From positions 4,476 to 68,475 of the forward strand of contig CAZNFI010000001.1 of assembly GCA_964572185.1 (NCBI GenBank): a DNA stretch of 64,000 nt, written 5' to 3'. The first letter of the stretch is position 1. Each line of letters starts with the position of its first letter. The translations under genes and the position numbers were made by a program. Shown one piece after another: positions 51,796 to 61,122 of the stretch. The notes beneath the pieces are model-generated. The model ran no database searches. It was not told the origin of the DNA and was given only the letters and a program-made list of their open reading frames with translations. This DNA is from Azophilus sp964572185 (GTDB lineage: Bacteria > Pseudomonadota > Gammaproteobacteria > Pseudomonadales > Azotimanducaceae).

Positions 51796-52725
51796 ATGGA
51801 ACTGCGCGTGCAAAACCTGGTCGCCCATGCCCCCACGGCCTGCAAGTGGCTGATGGTACTGGGCATGGCTTATACGCTGGCATCCGCGATATCGTTGATG
51901 GCCACGCCAGCCAAGGTTGCGCCGGCGCATCTGCAACAGCCGGGCACAACCTCTGAAACCGGCCCGCGGCCGGCTGCGGACCCGGCCAGCATCGCCCGTG
52001 CCAACCTGTTCGGCAAAGCGAATGCCAATGCCGGTCGGGAGGCTGCCGCGGCCGCCGCGGCGGCGCTGGTCGACACGCGTCTGCCGCTGGTGCTGCATGG
52101 TGTGTTCGTGGCCGACGATCCGGCCGAGTCGACCGCCATTCTGGCAAACAAGGGCCGCAGCGAAGCACTTTTCCACATCGGCGACCGGGTTCCGGGCAAT
52201 GCCACACTGGAGGCGGTCAACCTTGACCATGTGCTGTTGCGGCGGGGCCGTACGCTGGAACGCCTGTTGTTCCCGAAATCCGATCAGCCGTTGGCTACAC
52301 CGAACAACCCGACGCGGCAGGCCGGCGCCACTACCCCCGAGACGCCCGACCTGCCCGCCGGCAATGGCAATTCAGGGTTGCGCGCACAGGCAACCCCAGC
52401 CGTCCGCCCGACACCGCGGCAGGCCGCGAACAAGTATCGGGACATGCTGAAAAACAACCCGGGGCAGGCCCTCGAAGAGCTGGATGTTGCGCTGGTGAGT
52501 GGCGAGGCGGCCTCCGGCTATCGCATTGGCCACGGTACCCAGTCTCCCTATCTGCGCCAGGCGGGCCTGCAGCCAGGGGATGTCATTCTGTCCGTCAACG
52601 GCCGGCCGGTAGGCGATGTCGGAAGCGACCGGCTGGAAATGGACAACATACTGGCGCAGGGCTCCGCACGCATGGAAATTCAACGTGGCGAGCGGCGCTT
52701 CTTCATAACGGCATCGCTGAATTGA
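51796..52725 (+). CDS. gspC: type II secretion system protein C
   Basis: A 309-residue bitopic protein. A transmembrane helix lies near residues 18-37, then the homology region (LPLVLHGVFVADDPAESTAIL, residues about 95-165) that contacts GspD, a Pro/Thr-rich linker, and a C-terminal PDZ domain (AGLQPGDVILSVNGRPV). It couples the inner-membrane platform to the secretin. It starts 10 bases after gspN and is followed by gspD after 25 bases. Confidence 0.88.
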   Translation: MELRVQNLVAHAPTACKWLMVLGMAYTLASAISLMATPAKVAPAHLQQPGTTSETGPRPAADPASIARANLFGKANANAGREAAAAAAAALVDTRLPLVLHGVFVADDPAESTAILANKGRSEALFHIGDRVPGNATLEAVNLDHVLLRRGRTLERLLFPKSDQPLATPNNPTRQAGATTPETPDLPAGNGNSGLRAQATPAVRPTPRQAANKYRDMLKNNPGQALEELDVALVSGEAASGYRIGHGTQSPYLRQAGLQPGDVILSVNGRPVGDVGSDRLEMDNILAQGSARMEIQRGERRFFITASLN

Positions 52726-52750
52726 CTGCCGTGAATGTCCGGAAACAATC

Positions 52751-54693
52751 GTGACGTCAGCGCGACAACTTGCATCGGCCGGATTGTTCTGCCTGTTACT
52801 GCTGCCCTTTGCCGGCACCGCCTTCAGCGCCGAGCCACAAACCTGGACAATCAACATCCAGAACGCCGACATCCGCGAATTCGTGACTCAGGTGGCGGAC
52901 ATCACCGGTGAAACCTTCGTTGTCGACCCGCGCCTGAAGGGTGAGGTGACCGTCATTTCCAGTACGCCCCTCGACGCGGACGGCATCTACGAACTGTTTC
53001 TTTCCGTGCTGCGCGTACACGGCTTCATCGCCAGCCCGTCGGGCGACGTGATCCGCATACAACAGAGCGCCACCGGCAAGCAGACGCCCGGGCTCGATGA
53101 CCAGTTGACCGAAGTGGCGCCGGAAGAACTTGTGACGCGCGTGGTCGCCGCACAGAACGTCGAATCCACGGAGCTGGTCAAGATCCTGCGGCCGCTCATT
53201 CCCCAGTACGGGCACATCGCCGCCGTGACCGAGCCCAACATCGTCATCATCAGCGACCACGCCGACAACATTCTGCGGCTCATTCGCATCGTCGAACAGA
53301 TCGATGTCTCCGAAGAGGACGAGATCGTGCTGGTGCCGCTCAAGGAAGCCTGGGTGGAGACCGTGGTGGAGTTGCTGGAACGGCTCGCGCCCAAGCAGAT
53401 CGGCGCCAACGCCACAGGTCCGCAGAGCATTCAGATCATCGCCAACAAGCGCAACAACTCGCTGGTGGTGCGCGGCAAGCCGCGGCCGGTCGCCGAGATC
53501 CTGAAGATTGTCGATCTGCTCGACCAGCCGGCCACCGCTACCGGCGGCGTGCAGGTGGTCTACCTGAAGCATGCGGATGCCGTGTCGGTATCGGAAGTTC
53601 TCCGGGGCACCCTCGAGCAGCGCTCCGAGGAAGATTCGGCGCGCTCGGCCAACATCCAGGCCGACGAGTCGCTGAACGCCATCATCGTTCGCGCACCGCC
53701 CAGCGCCATGAGCGAAATTCTCGATCTCCTCGATCAGCTCGACATCCGCCGCACCCAGGTGCTCATCGAAGCGGCGGTGGTGGAAGTGCAGATCTCCGAC
53801 CAGCGCGCCATCGGCGCGGAAACCGCCGCGGCGGACGCCCAGGGGTCCACCGCGCCCCTCGGCAGCACGGCCCTCGACGGCGTCATCACCAACCTGCTGC
53901 AGAACCTGAGCGTCGACCAGGAGGGCAACCAGATCGATGCGGACGTGCTGGCGGGCCTGGCCAGCATCTCCAGCCCGACACTGGCCGTGGCCCGAATCAA
54001 CCCGGAGGGGTTTTCCTTCGGCAGCATCATCACCGCGCTCGGCACCGCCAGCGACGCCAACCTGCTGTCGACACCCAGCATCATGACCCTCGACAACCAG
54101 GAGGCGAAGATCGTGGTCGGCAACGAGGTGCCGTTCCGCACCGGCTCGTTCACCACCCAGGCCGACGGCGCCAACAACCCGTTCACCACCGTGCAGCGCA
54201 AGGACGTCGGATTGCAGCTCACCGTCACCCCGCATGTACACGAAGGGACATCGGTACGCCTGGAGATCGCGCAACAGATCACCAACCTGGTGGACTCGCC
54301 CATCGGCAACGCCGGGTTTGCCGACGTGGTCACGTCGAAACGGGAGATCGAGACCACCGTACTGGCCGAGGACCGCCAGATCATCGTGCTCGGCGGGCTC
54401 ATACAGGACNNNNNNNNNNAGCGATGAAGAAGGTGCCGCTGCTGGGCGACATCCCGGGCCTCGGGTTCTTTTTCCGTTCGTCGTCCACCACCAACTCGAA
54501 AACCAACTTGTTGATATTCTTGCGGCCTACCATCATCAGGTCGCAGGACGACGTCCATGACACGACCGAGCGCAAGTTTCGCGACATCTGGGAAGTGGAA
54601 ATCACCACGCCGGTATCGGACCAGATCGAGGGGCTGTTCGAGGGATCGTCCTCGTCGCCGAGTGTGCAGGAGTCCCCGCGCCGCTCCGAGTAG
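52751..54693 (+). CDS. gspD: type II secretion system secretin (split by assembly gap)
   Basis: The outer-membrane channel. A signal peptide runs to about residue 27 (GTAFSA). The N0 domain (TINIQNADIREFVTQVADIT) and N1-N3 domains follow, then the secretin domain with the VPFRTGSFTTQ and QLTVTPHV segments. Ten Ns at 54410-54419 break the stretch between GGLIQD and MKKVPLLGDIPGLG; in homologues only a few residues separate these, so the gene is intact and only the filler disturbs the frame. It ends with an acidic/serine tail (SSSSPSVQESPRRSE) at 54693. GTG at 52751 is the start. Confidence 0.93.
54410..54419. other. assembly gap (10 N) inside gspD
   Basis: Ten filler bases occur within the most conserved part of the secretin domain. 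The flanking peptide is continuous with family members except for a few residues. Confidence 0.95.
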
Positions 54694-54705
54694 CCGGAAA
54701 CCCTG

Positions 54706-57189
54706 ATGTTGCGCCGGCACGGTTACCGCCTTACGCGCGCCCTGATCCGACTGATCGTGCGGCCGCGCATCGCCGGCGAACCGCCGCGCGCCCTGCCACC
54801 CGGAACCGTATATGTACTGCCGCAACGGTCGCTTTCCGACCTGGTCGTTCTCGACCTGGTCTGTGCCGGCAACGGCTGGCCCGACCCGCTTGCCGGCATT
54901 CGCCTGGGCGAGTGGGAAGAACGGCGGCGCATCGTTTTTCTCAATCGCCCCGAGGGACCCCTGCTACGCCACACCATGCGCTCGATCCCCACCCGCCTGG
55001 CACGCCTGCTGGACAGCCCCGATGCCGGGAGCTGCGACATTGAACTGCTGCCCGTGCAGGTGTTCTGGGGTCGAACCACCAACCGGCAGCGATCGCTGGT
55101 CGGCACACTGTTTTCGGAAGACTGGGCCGCCACCTCGCGGCTCAAGCGTTTCATCAACATGCTGGTCTCCCGCAATCACATCGTCGTTGACTTCGGTGAA
55201 GCGCTGCGCCTGCGCGAAGCGGCCGAGGGCGATGCCAGGCGGCGGCCGCGCCGCGCCGCGCGGATTCTCCGGGTAAGGCTGCGGCAACAGAAAGTGGCGG
55301 CGCTCGGCCCCGATTTCTCGCACCGGCGCACGCTGCTGCAACAGGTGGTGGGCAGCCCAGCGGTGGTAGCGGCCATCGAGCAGCAGGTGCAGGCCGCGGC
55401 GCCGGGCACAAGCCCGGAGCAGCGGCGCCGCAAGCTGCAAGCGCAGGCGGGCCAGGCAGCCACGAAGATCGCGTCAGACATGTCCTACCCCACGGTGGTG
55501 GCATTGTTGCGACTGTTGCGCGCGTTCTGGCGTCGCATCTACGACGGCATCGAGGTGCACGGCCTGGAGCGCATCGCCGCCCTCGGGCGCACCCACACCC
55601 TGGTCTACCTGCCCTGCCATCGCAGCCACGTCGACTACCTGCTGCTGTCCTACCTGCTGTTTCAGCGCGGCCTGATGATTCCGCACATCGCCGCGGGCGA
55701 AAACATGAATATGCCGTTGGTCGGCAACCTGCTGCGCCGTGGCGGCGCCTTCTTCATGCAGCGGAGTTTCCGCGGCGACCCGATTCACGCCGCGCTGTTT
55801 TCCGAGTATCTCTACGAGGTTTACCGCAACGGGCACTGCGTAGAGTTTTTCCTCGAAGGCAGCCGCACGCGCACCGGCCGCCTGCTGCCAACCCGCATTG
55901 GCCTGTTGAAGATGACCATCGCCCACGCGCGCCGCGGGTTGCCGAGGCCGCTGGCATTCGTGCCTGTGTATTTCAGCTACGAAAAGCTGATCGAGGCGGC
56001 TTCCTACCTGGATGAACTCCGCGGCAGCAAGAAAAAACGCGAGTCTGTGCTGGACGTCCTGCGCAGCCTGAAACTGGTTCAACAGAATTTCGGGCACGTG
56101 CAGATCAACTTCGGCAAACCCCTGTACCTGGACGACTGGCTGGCGCAACGACAATCTGACCAGGCAACTGCGCAAAGGCCGGACGCGACCCGGGCACACC
56201 AGGCCAGCGGGCAACGCAGCGCCGCGAAGGCCAGTGCCGCAGCCGTTTCGAGTGGCGACCCGGAAGAGGCGCGGGAGGCTATCGCGCTCGGCCGCGAGAT
56301 ACTGATGCGCATCAACGACGTGGCATCCATCAACCCGGTCAACCTGGCGGCCCTGGTGATTCTCTGCACGCCGCGCCTGGCCATCCCGGAAGCGGCGTTG
56401 GCCCGGCAGATCGACTGCTACCTGGACCTGCTGCGCCGGCATCGCGCGCACCACGACTATCGGCTCACCGATCTGGACGGCACCGACGCCATTGCCCACG
56501 TTACTGAACTCGGCCTGTTGAACCGGGAACCCCGGGAGTTCGGCATGGTGCTGGCGCTACAGCCCTCGACCGCCGTAATGATGACCTGGTACCGGAACAA
56601 CACGGCACACGCTCTGGCGCTGCCTTCGCTGGTCGCCGGTCTGCTGGAAAAACGGCGACGTCCGCTGACCCGTGCGGCGCTGTCGCGCATGGTCGACCTG
56701 ATATTCCCGTACCTGGCCCGGGAACTGCACGCGCGCTTCGCACCGGCCGACACCGCCCGCTGGGCGCAACACCTGCTGGACGCGGGCCTGCTGCGCGGCG
56801 ACGGCGAGCGCCTGAAACCGCCGCCCGCGCAATCTGCCGAGCACTATCGGCTGCATCTGCTGGCCGGCATTGCCCGCCCCATCATGGAACGCAATTACAT
56901 CGTGCTCGGCCTGCTGCCCGAATCGGGCAATGTCGGCCTACCGCGGGCCGAGTTGCTGGAAAAGAGTCAACTCACCGCCCGCAAGGTGGCGCGCATGCAT
57001 GGCATAAACGCACCGGAATTTTTCGACGGGCGCCTGTTCGATGCCTTTATCGACCAGCTGATCGAGAACGGCGCTGTCGTTGAAACTGGCTCCGGGGGAC
57101 TGACACGCACGAGTATCGTCGACGACGTGCTGCGCGGGGCCGCGGGCGTCATCGATGCCGAGTATCGCTATGCCATCCTTCCGGACTGA
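54706..57189 (+). CDS. plsB: glycerol-3-phosphate 1-O-acyltransferase
   Basis: An 827-residue membrane-bound acyltransferase, the first step of phospholipid synthesis. The HX4D motif CHRSHVDYLL lies near residue 307, FFMQRSFRGDP and FLEGSRTRTG follow, and the substrate region LAFVPVYFSYEKLIE is present. The length is close to E. coli PlsB (807). It starts 12 bases after gspD, an unrelated function. A hydrophilic Ala/Ser-rich insert appears around residues 485-525. Confidence 0.95.
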   Translation: MLRRHGYRLTRALIRLIVRPRIAGEPPRALPPGTVYVLPQRSLSDLVVLDLVCAGNGWPDPLAGIRLGEWEERRRIVFLNRPEGPLLRHTMRSIPTRLARLLDSPDAGSCDIELLPVQVFWGRTTNRQRSLVGTLFSEDWAATSRLKRFINMLVSRNHIVVDFGEALRLREAAEGDARRRPRRAARILRVRLRQQKVAALGPDFSHRRTLLQQVVGSPAVVAAIEQQVQAAAPGTSPEQRRRKLQAQAGQAATKIASDMSYPTVVALLRLLRAFWRRIYDGIEVHGLERIAALGRTHTLVYLPCHRSHVDYLLLSYLLFQRGLMIPHIAAGENMNMPLVGNLLRRGGAFFMQRSFRGDPIHAALFSEYLYEVYRNGHCVEFFLEGSRTRTGRLLPTRIGLLKMTIAHARRGLPRPLAFVPVYFSYEKLIEAASYLDELRGSKKKRESVLDVLRSLKLVQQNFGHVQINFGKPLYLDDWLAQRQSDQATAQRPDATRAHQASGQRSAAKASAAAVSSGDPEEAREAIALGREILMRINDVASINPVNLAALVILCTPRLAIPEAALARQIDCYLDLLRRHRAHHDYRLTDLDGTDAIAHVTELGLLNREPREFGMVLALQPSTAVMMTWYRNNTAHALALPSLVAGLLEKRRRPLTRAALSRMVDLIFPYLARELHARFAPADTARWAQHLLDAGLLRGDGERLKPPPAQSAEHYRLHLLAGIARPIMERNYIVLGLLPESGNVGLPRAELLEKSQLTARKVARMHGINAPEFFDGRLFDAFIDQLIENGAVVETGSGGLTRTSIVDDVLRGAAGVIDAEYRYAILPD

Positions 57190-57252
57190 AGCGACACCGC
57201 GCCGGGACGGCAACGTACCCGTTGCAATCGCCGAGCGCCGAACCGCAACCCG

Positions 57253-57951
57253 TTACCACCCCATTCCGACCGGCACGCCCGACACCCACACATGACCCCA
57301 CCACAGCACCAGGAAGACCGCTGCCGCCAACAGTGGCGCGGCCCAGCCGATATCGGCAAGTCGCAGCGACTGGCGGCCGCCGGCAATCGCCGCGAACGGC
57401 AGCAGTGAAGTCGCATCCCGAAACGCCGACCAGCCCGCACCGAACACCTGCTGCTTGCGCCTGTCGATCAGCACCATGCCATACCCGGAGACCACGCCAA
57501 TGCAGCCGAAAAAGAGCAGCGACGGCAGGTCTCCGTTGGCCAGCAGGTGGCTCGCCGACCAGATCAGAATTCCGCACTGTACCGGGTGCCGGGTGATACG
57601 CATGACCCCCGCCACCGGCACTTCGGCGCCCTCTTCGAGCACCACGCCCAGCGAGGTGGGATTGCGCGTCATGAAGCCGCCGATGACCAACAGCAAAGCA
57701 AGCGGCATGAGCACCACGGGCACCAGCCTCAGCAGGTCGACGGTCGGCCACAGCAGTACTGTTGGTGTCGCACTGTTATAGGCACTTACCAGCAGTACGA
57801 AAACCAGCACCGACACCAGTGAATAGACGGCGACATAGGCCTTCTCGCCCATGGCGGCAACCAGACGGTCGCGCAGCCCGGTACTGGTCACACCGAGGTG
57901 CTGCGCCACGAACAGCGCCGCCCACAACGCCAGCCAGGAAAGTTCGCTCAT
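57253..57951 (-). CDS. NnrU-family integral membrane protein
   Basis: A 232-residue protein with about six hydrophobic spans. The segment TRNPTSLGVVLEEG and the RITRHPVQCGILIW motif match the NnrU family, which is related to isoprenylcysteine methyltransferase-like membrane enzymes. NnrU was first noted near denitrification genes, and its biochemical role is not settled; no nitrogen-oxide genes are nearby. ATG at 57951 has AGGGGA about seven bases upstream. It is convergent with plsB. Confidence 0.8.
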   Translation of the reverse strand: MSELSWLALWAALFVAQHLGVTSTGLRDRLVAAMGEKAYVAVYSLVSVLVFVLLVSAYNSATPTVLLWPTVDLLRLVPVVLMPLALLLVIGGFMTRNPTSLGVVLEEGAEVPVAGVMRITRHPVQCGILIWSASHLLANGDLPSLLFFGCIGVVSGYGMVLIDRRKQQVFGAGWSAFRDATSLLPFAAIAGGRQSLRLADIGWAAPLLAAAVFLVLWWGHVWVSGVPVGMGW

Positions 57952-58168
57952 TGGGTTCCCCTTGCAAGTCCCACAGGTGAATTCTATGACCGAAACGCCT
58001 GGCTTCGCCACGAGCTCGCGTGGAACAGAATCCTGCGATGTGGTTTTTCCGAACACCGAGCGGCCAGGAGGTACGTTCCTCCGGCACGCTGAGCGGGCGT
58101 GCTTCGGTTGACTGCGCGGGTTGTTCGACCAGCGGCCCGGCAACCCGTTGCGGGGCGTCGCCGCGCGG

Positions 58169-58852
58169 TCACGATGCCTGGTAAATGTCGTAGCGGATGC
58201 TGCGTCCGCGCAGTGTCCATGCCGGGGAGAGGGTTGCGGGATCCCGGGCGCGGCGTTTGACCACCACCCGGTCCCGGGCAGTCGCCCGGGCCAGGGCGAT
58301 CTGCTGGCCCAATGGCATGTCATCCGGCCAAGCCACCTCGCGCAGCAGCTGCATGCGCCTGGAGGGAAGGGCAGTCTTGCGCCGTGCGGGAAACATGGGG
58401 TCCAGGTAGGCGACATCGACCGCCTTGCGATTGTCCCGGCACCACTGTTGCGCCAGCGCACAGACCACCGTCGCCGGCAACTGGTGGCGGGCCACGAACT
58501 CATCGAGCATGGCCCAGACCAGGGGCGAGCGCTCCACCAGCGTTACGGTGCAGCCGCGCAGGGCCAGCGCCAGACCGTCGGTCCCCCAGCCGGCCATCAG
58601 GTCCGCCACCATCGGGCGCCGGGCGGCGGCACAGGCCCGGGCCAGCAGCAGCGTTTGCCCGGCGCGTGCCTCGATGTCGCGGTAGCGCAGGGTCAGGGGG
58701 TCTGCGGGCCCGTTGCAGAGCGTCATGCCCGACCGGTCGTAGAACAGATGAAAGCCCGGGCTGCCGGGCGCGGTCTCGACCGGGCGCAGATCGAATCGGG
58801 CGGCGTACCTGTCTACCGGCAGGTCGGCCAGATGGTACAGGCGCGGTTTCAT
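58169..58852 (-). CDS. rsmJ: 16S rRNA (guanine1516-N2)-methyltransferase
   Basis: A 227-residue SAM-dependent methyltransferase. The SAM loop reads DLMAGWGTDGLALA, where the more usual form is DATAGLGRDA, and the family-specific YLDPMFPARRKTALPSRRMQ segment marks RsmJ. It modifies the small-subunit rRNA. The ATG at 58852 gives family-normal length. Transcribed from the same strand as tsaB, 23 bases downstream of it. The 217 bases on to NnrU contain no gene. Confidence 0.88.
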   Translation of the reverse strand: MKPRLYHLADLPVDRYAARFDLRPVETAPGSPGFHLFYDRSGMTLCNGPADPLTLRYRDIEARAGQTLLLARACAAARRPMVADLMAGWGTDGLALALRGCTVTLVERSPLVWAMLDEFVARHQLPATVVCALAQQWCRDNRKAVDVAYLDPMFPARRKTALPSRRMQLLREVAWPDDMPLGQQIALARATARDRVVVKRRARDPATLSPAWTLRGRSIRYDIYQAS

Positions 58853-58875
58853 GCCGGCAGGCCGGATCGGGCCGG

Positions 58876-59592
58876 TCAGGCGGGCGAATCCGGGGGGCCG
58901 GCGGTGCTCGAGGCCTCGGAACCTGCCCCTGGAGCGGCGGGTTTCCAGGGAGAATCCCCGCTTACGTACACCGGCAATCCAAACTCCGGCGCCCGCCCTC
59001 CGCCCGCAGCGAGCGCCGCGGCACCCAAGCGTGCGATGAGCCCGGCACTCACGGCAACCCCTGCATGGCAGGGAGACTCTCCCGGCAACCAGTCCGGGCG
59101 GTCGCCGACCAGTGCCCATGGTCCGTCAAGCTCAGGCCAGCCGGGGTGTCCGGTGACCAGGCAGTCGGGGCGATGCGCCTCGAGATTACCGTCGTTCAGC
59201 GCATAGGCGGCCAGGTAGTGCGCATCGCGCCTGGAGCGAATGCTCACCACGGCGCCCGCACCCAAAGGCAGGCCGTTTTGCATGGCGGCCCTCGCCAATG
59301 CCAGCGTGGAGGAGACCGGCAGTATCCGCGCCCCGGCTCCGAGGGCGATCGCCTGGGCAACCGAGGCAGCGATGCGGATACCGGTGAACGACCCGGGTCC
59401 GCAGCCGAAAGCCACGCCGTCGAGGTCGGTGGCGGACAGCCCTGCGGCAGCCATTACACCGTCCACCAGGGCAAGGATGTGCTCGTTGTGCGCCCTTTGC
59501 ATATTCCGTGTCTCTTCTCGTGTTGCCGCATCGCCGAACACGGCTGCAGAGCAGAGCTCGCGGGAAGTTTCTATGCCGAGAACCCGGGTCAT
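58876..59592 (-). CDS. tsaB: tRNA threonylcarbamoyladenosine biosynthesis protein TsaB
   Basis: A 238-residue ASKHA-fold protein. It begins VLGIETSRELCSAA, and VAFGCGPGSFTGIRIAASVAQ is diagnostic. It partners TsaD and TsaE in making t6A on tRNAs reading ANN codons. The C-terminus is rich in Pro, Gly and Ser (AAPGAGSEASSTAG). Its 5' leader is the left arm of the inverted repeat at 59606-59635, only 13 bases from the ATG. Confidence 0.93.
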   Translation of the reverse strand: MTRVLGIETSRELCSAAVFGDAATREETRNMQRAHNEHILALVDGVMAAAGLSATDLDGVAFGCGPGSFTGIRIAASVAQAIALGAGARILPVSSTLALARAAMQNGLPLGAGAVVSIRSRRDAHYLAAYALNDGNLEAHRPDCLVTGHPGWPELDGPWALVGDRPDWLPGESPCHAGVAVSAGLIARLGAAALAAGGGRAPEFGLPVYVSGDSPWKPAAPGAGSEASSTAGPPDSPA

Positions 59593-59605
59593 CGAGTACG
59601 CTGGC

Positions 59606-59780
59606 GTCCTGTCTGGTTGATTTCCTGCAATTCAGAGCTCGCCCGGGGCATCAATGCGCCGCGCGGCCCGCGGCTAATATCGAGTATATTGGCAAGGGTC
59701 GCAACGCCGCAGTGGCGCGCCGAGCGAGTTTCCGGAGGTCGCGCCGCACGCTGAAATGCAGGAAATCAACCAGACAGGAC
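59606..59780. repeat. 30-bp inverted repeat framing the tsaB-moeA divergent promoter region
   Basis: The left arm 59606-59635 and right arm 59751-59780 are reverse complements at 29 of 30 positions, with a perfect 24-bp outer core. The 115 bases between contain an AT-rich island (TAATATCGAGTATATT, 59675-59690) near the middle, with TATACT on the minus strand as a possible -10. Each arm lies 13-18 bases from the start of the gene it faces, so tsaB and moeA would share almost the same leader, including an AGGA. CTGGC occurs just outside both arms. It may be a symmetrical promoter or a small mobile element. Confidence 0.65.
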
Positions 59781-59798
59781 ACTGGCAGGTAGTGACGC

Positions 59799-61016
59799 GT
59801 GCATTCTGAAGACACCGCGCCGCTGGACCTCGACGATGCCCTGGAACTCGTTCTGAGCCAGGTTCCGGCGCCCGAACGCTACGAGAGCATACCGATTGCC
59901 GAGGCGCTCGGCCGAGTCGCCGCGCAACCGATTCTTTCGGCTACCGACCTGCCTCCTTTTCCCGCCTCGGCCATGGACGGCTACGCGTATCGCTGGCAGG
60001 CGGGCCTCGATACGCTGGTGGTGGGCGGCGCCAGCCTGGCCGGTCATCCCTTTGTCGGGCGGGTCGGCCCGGGCCAATGCGTGCGCATCACCACCGGCGC
60101 CCCGCTGCCGCCGGACTGCGACACGGTCATCGTGCAGGAAGACTGCGAGCTTGCCGGAGACCGGATTCGCATCGTGCAGGCGGCCGGGCAAGGCGACAAC
60201 GTACGTGCACGGGGAAACGACCTGCGCGGTGGCGATGTCATCGTCGAGCCCGGCAAGCGCCTGAGCCCCTTCGACATCGGCACCCTGGCCGCCTGCGGCC
60301 GCGCCACGGCCCGAGTCTGGACGCGGCCACGGATCGCCATATTTTCCACCGGCGATGAACTGCAGGCACCCGGCACCGCACTGGCCTTCGGCAATATCTA
60401 CGATTCCAACCGGTACGCCGTGCAGGCGCTGCTGGCGACGCTGCCCATCGAAGTCGCCAACCTCGGCGTACTGGCCGACGATGCCGGCAGCGTGGCCGCG
60501 GCGCTCGGCCAGGCAAGCGCCGACTGCCAGATGCTGTTGACCAGCGGCGGCGTTTCCGTCGGCGATGCCGACCTGGTCAAGAGCACGGTGGAAGCGCTGG
60601 GCGAGGTGACCTTCTGGCGCATGAACATCAAGCCCGGCAAGCCGCTGGCATTCGGGCGCATCGGCGCGAGCCTGTTTGTCGGCCTGCCGGGCAACCCGGT
60701 GTCCACCATTGTCACGTTCCTGATGATCGCCAGACCCGCTATCGAGCGACTGTGCGGCATGCAACCCCAGCCACCGGTTTCGCTCGGCGCGCAACTCACC
60801 GAAGCGATCGCCCACAAACCCGGCCGCGAGGAATTTCAGCGGGGCATCGCCAGCTACGGCGGCGGCAAGGTTCGTGTGCGCACCACGGGCAACCAGGGCT
60901 CGAACCGCATGAGCACCTTCGCCGCTGCCAATTGCCTGATCAGAATTCCCAAGCGCAGCGGCAACCTGGCGGCAGGCCAGCAAGTCACCGTACTGCCGTT
61001 CGCCGGGTTGATCTGA
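59799..61016 (+). CDS. moeA: molybdopterin molybdotransferase
   Basis: A 405-residue enzyme inserting molybdate into adenylated molybdopterin. The motifs are FPASAMDGYA, STGDELQAPG, the TSGGVSVGDADLVK segment and GLPGNPVSTI; a C-terminal domain IV closes the protein. It implies molybdoenzymes elsewhere in the genome. GTG at 59799 is the start, with the right inverted-repeat arm just upstream. The 106 bases after its stop, before a convergent gene, contain no recognised feature. Confidence 0.95.
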   Translation: MHSEDTAPLDLDDALELVLSQVPAPERYESIPIAEALGRVAAQPILSATDLPPFPASAMDGYAYRWQAGLDTLVVGGASLAGHPFVGRVGPGQCVRITTGAPLPPDCDTVIVQEDCELAGDRIRIVQAAGQGDNVRARGNDLRGGDVIVEPGKRLSPFDIGTLAACGRATARVWTRPRIAIFSTGDELQAPGTALAFGNIYDSNRYAVQALLATLPIEVANLGVLADDAGSVAAALGQASADCQMLLTSGGVSVGDADLVKSTVEALGEVTFWRMNIKPGKPLAFGRIGASLFVGLPGNPVSTIVTFLMIARPAIERLCGMQPQPPVSLGAQLTEAIAHKPGREEFQRGIASYGGGKVRVRTTGNQGSNRMSTFAAANCLIRIPKRSGNLAAGQQVTVLPFAGLI

Positions 61017-61122
61017 AGAGCAGCCCGCGCCGGGACACCTGCAAGGAAATCGATTGCCTGCCGCGCGTGGACGGCCTGGTGCAATCGTGAAATTCCGTTT
61101 TCCAGCCCGGCCTGGTCGGCGG

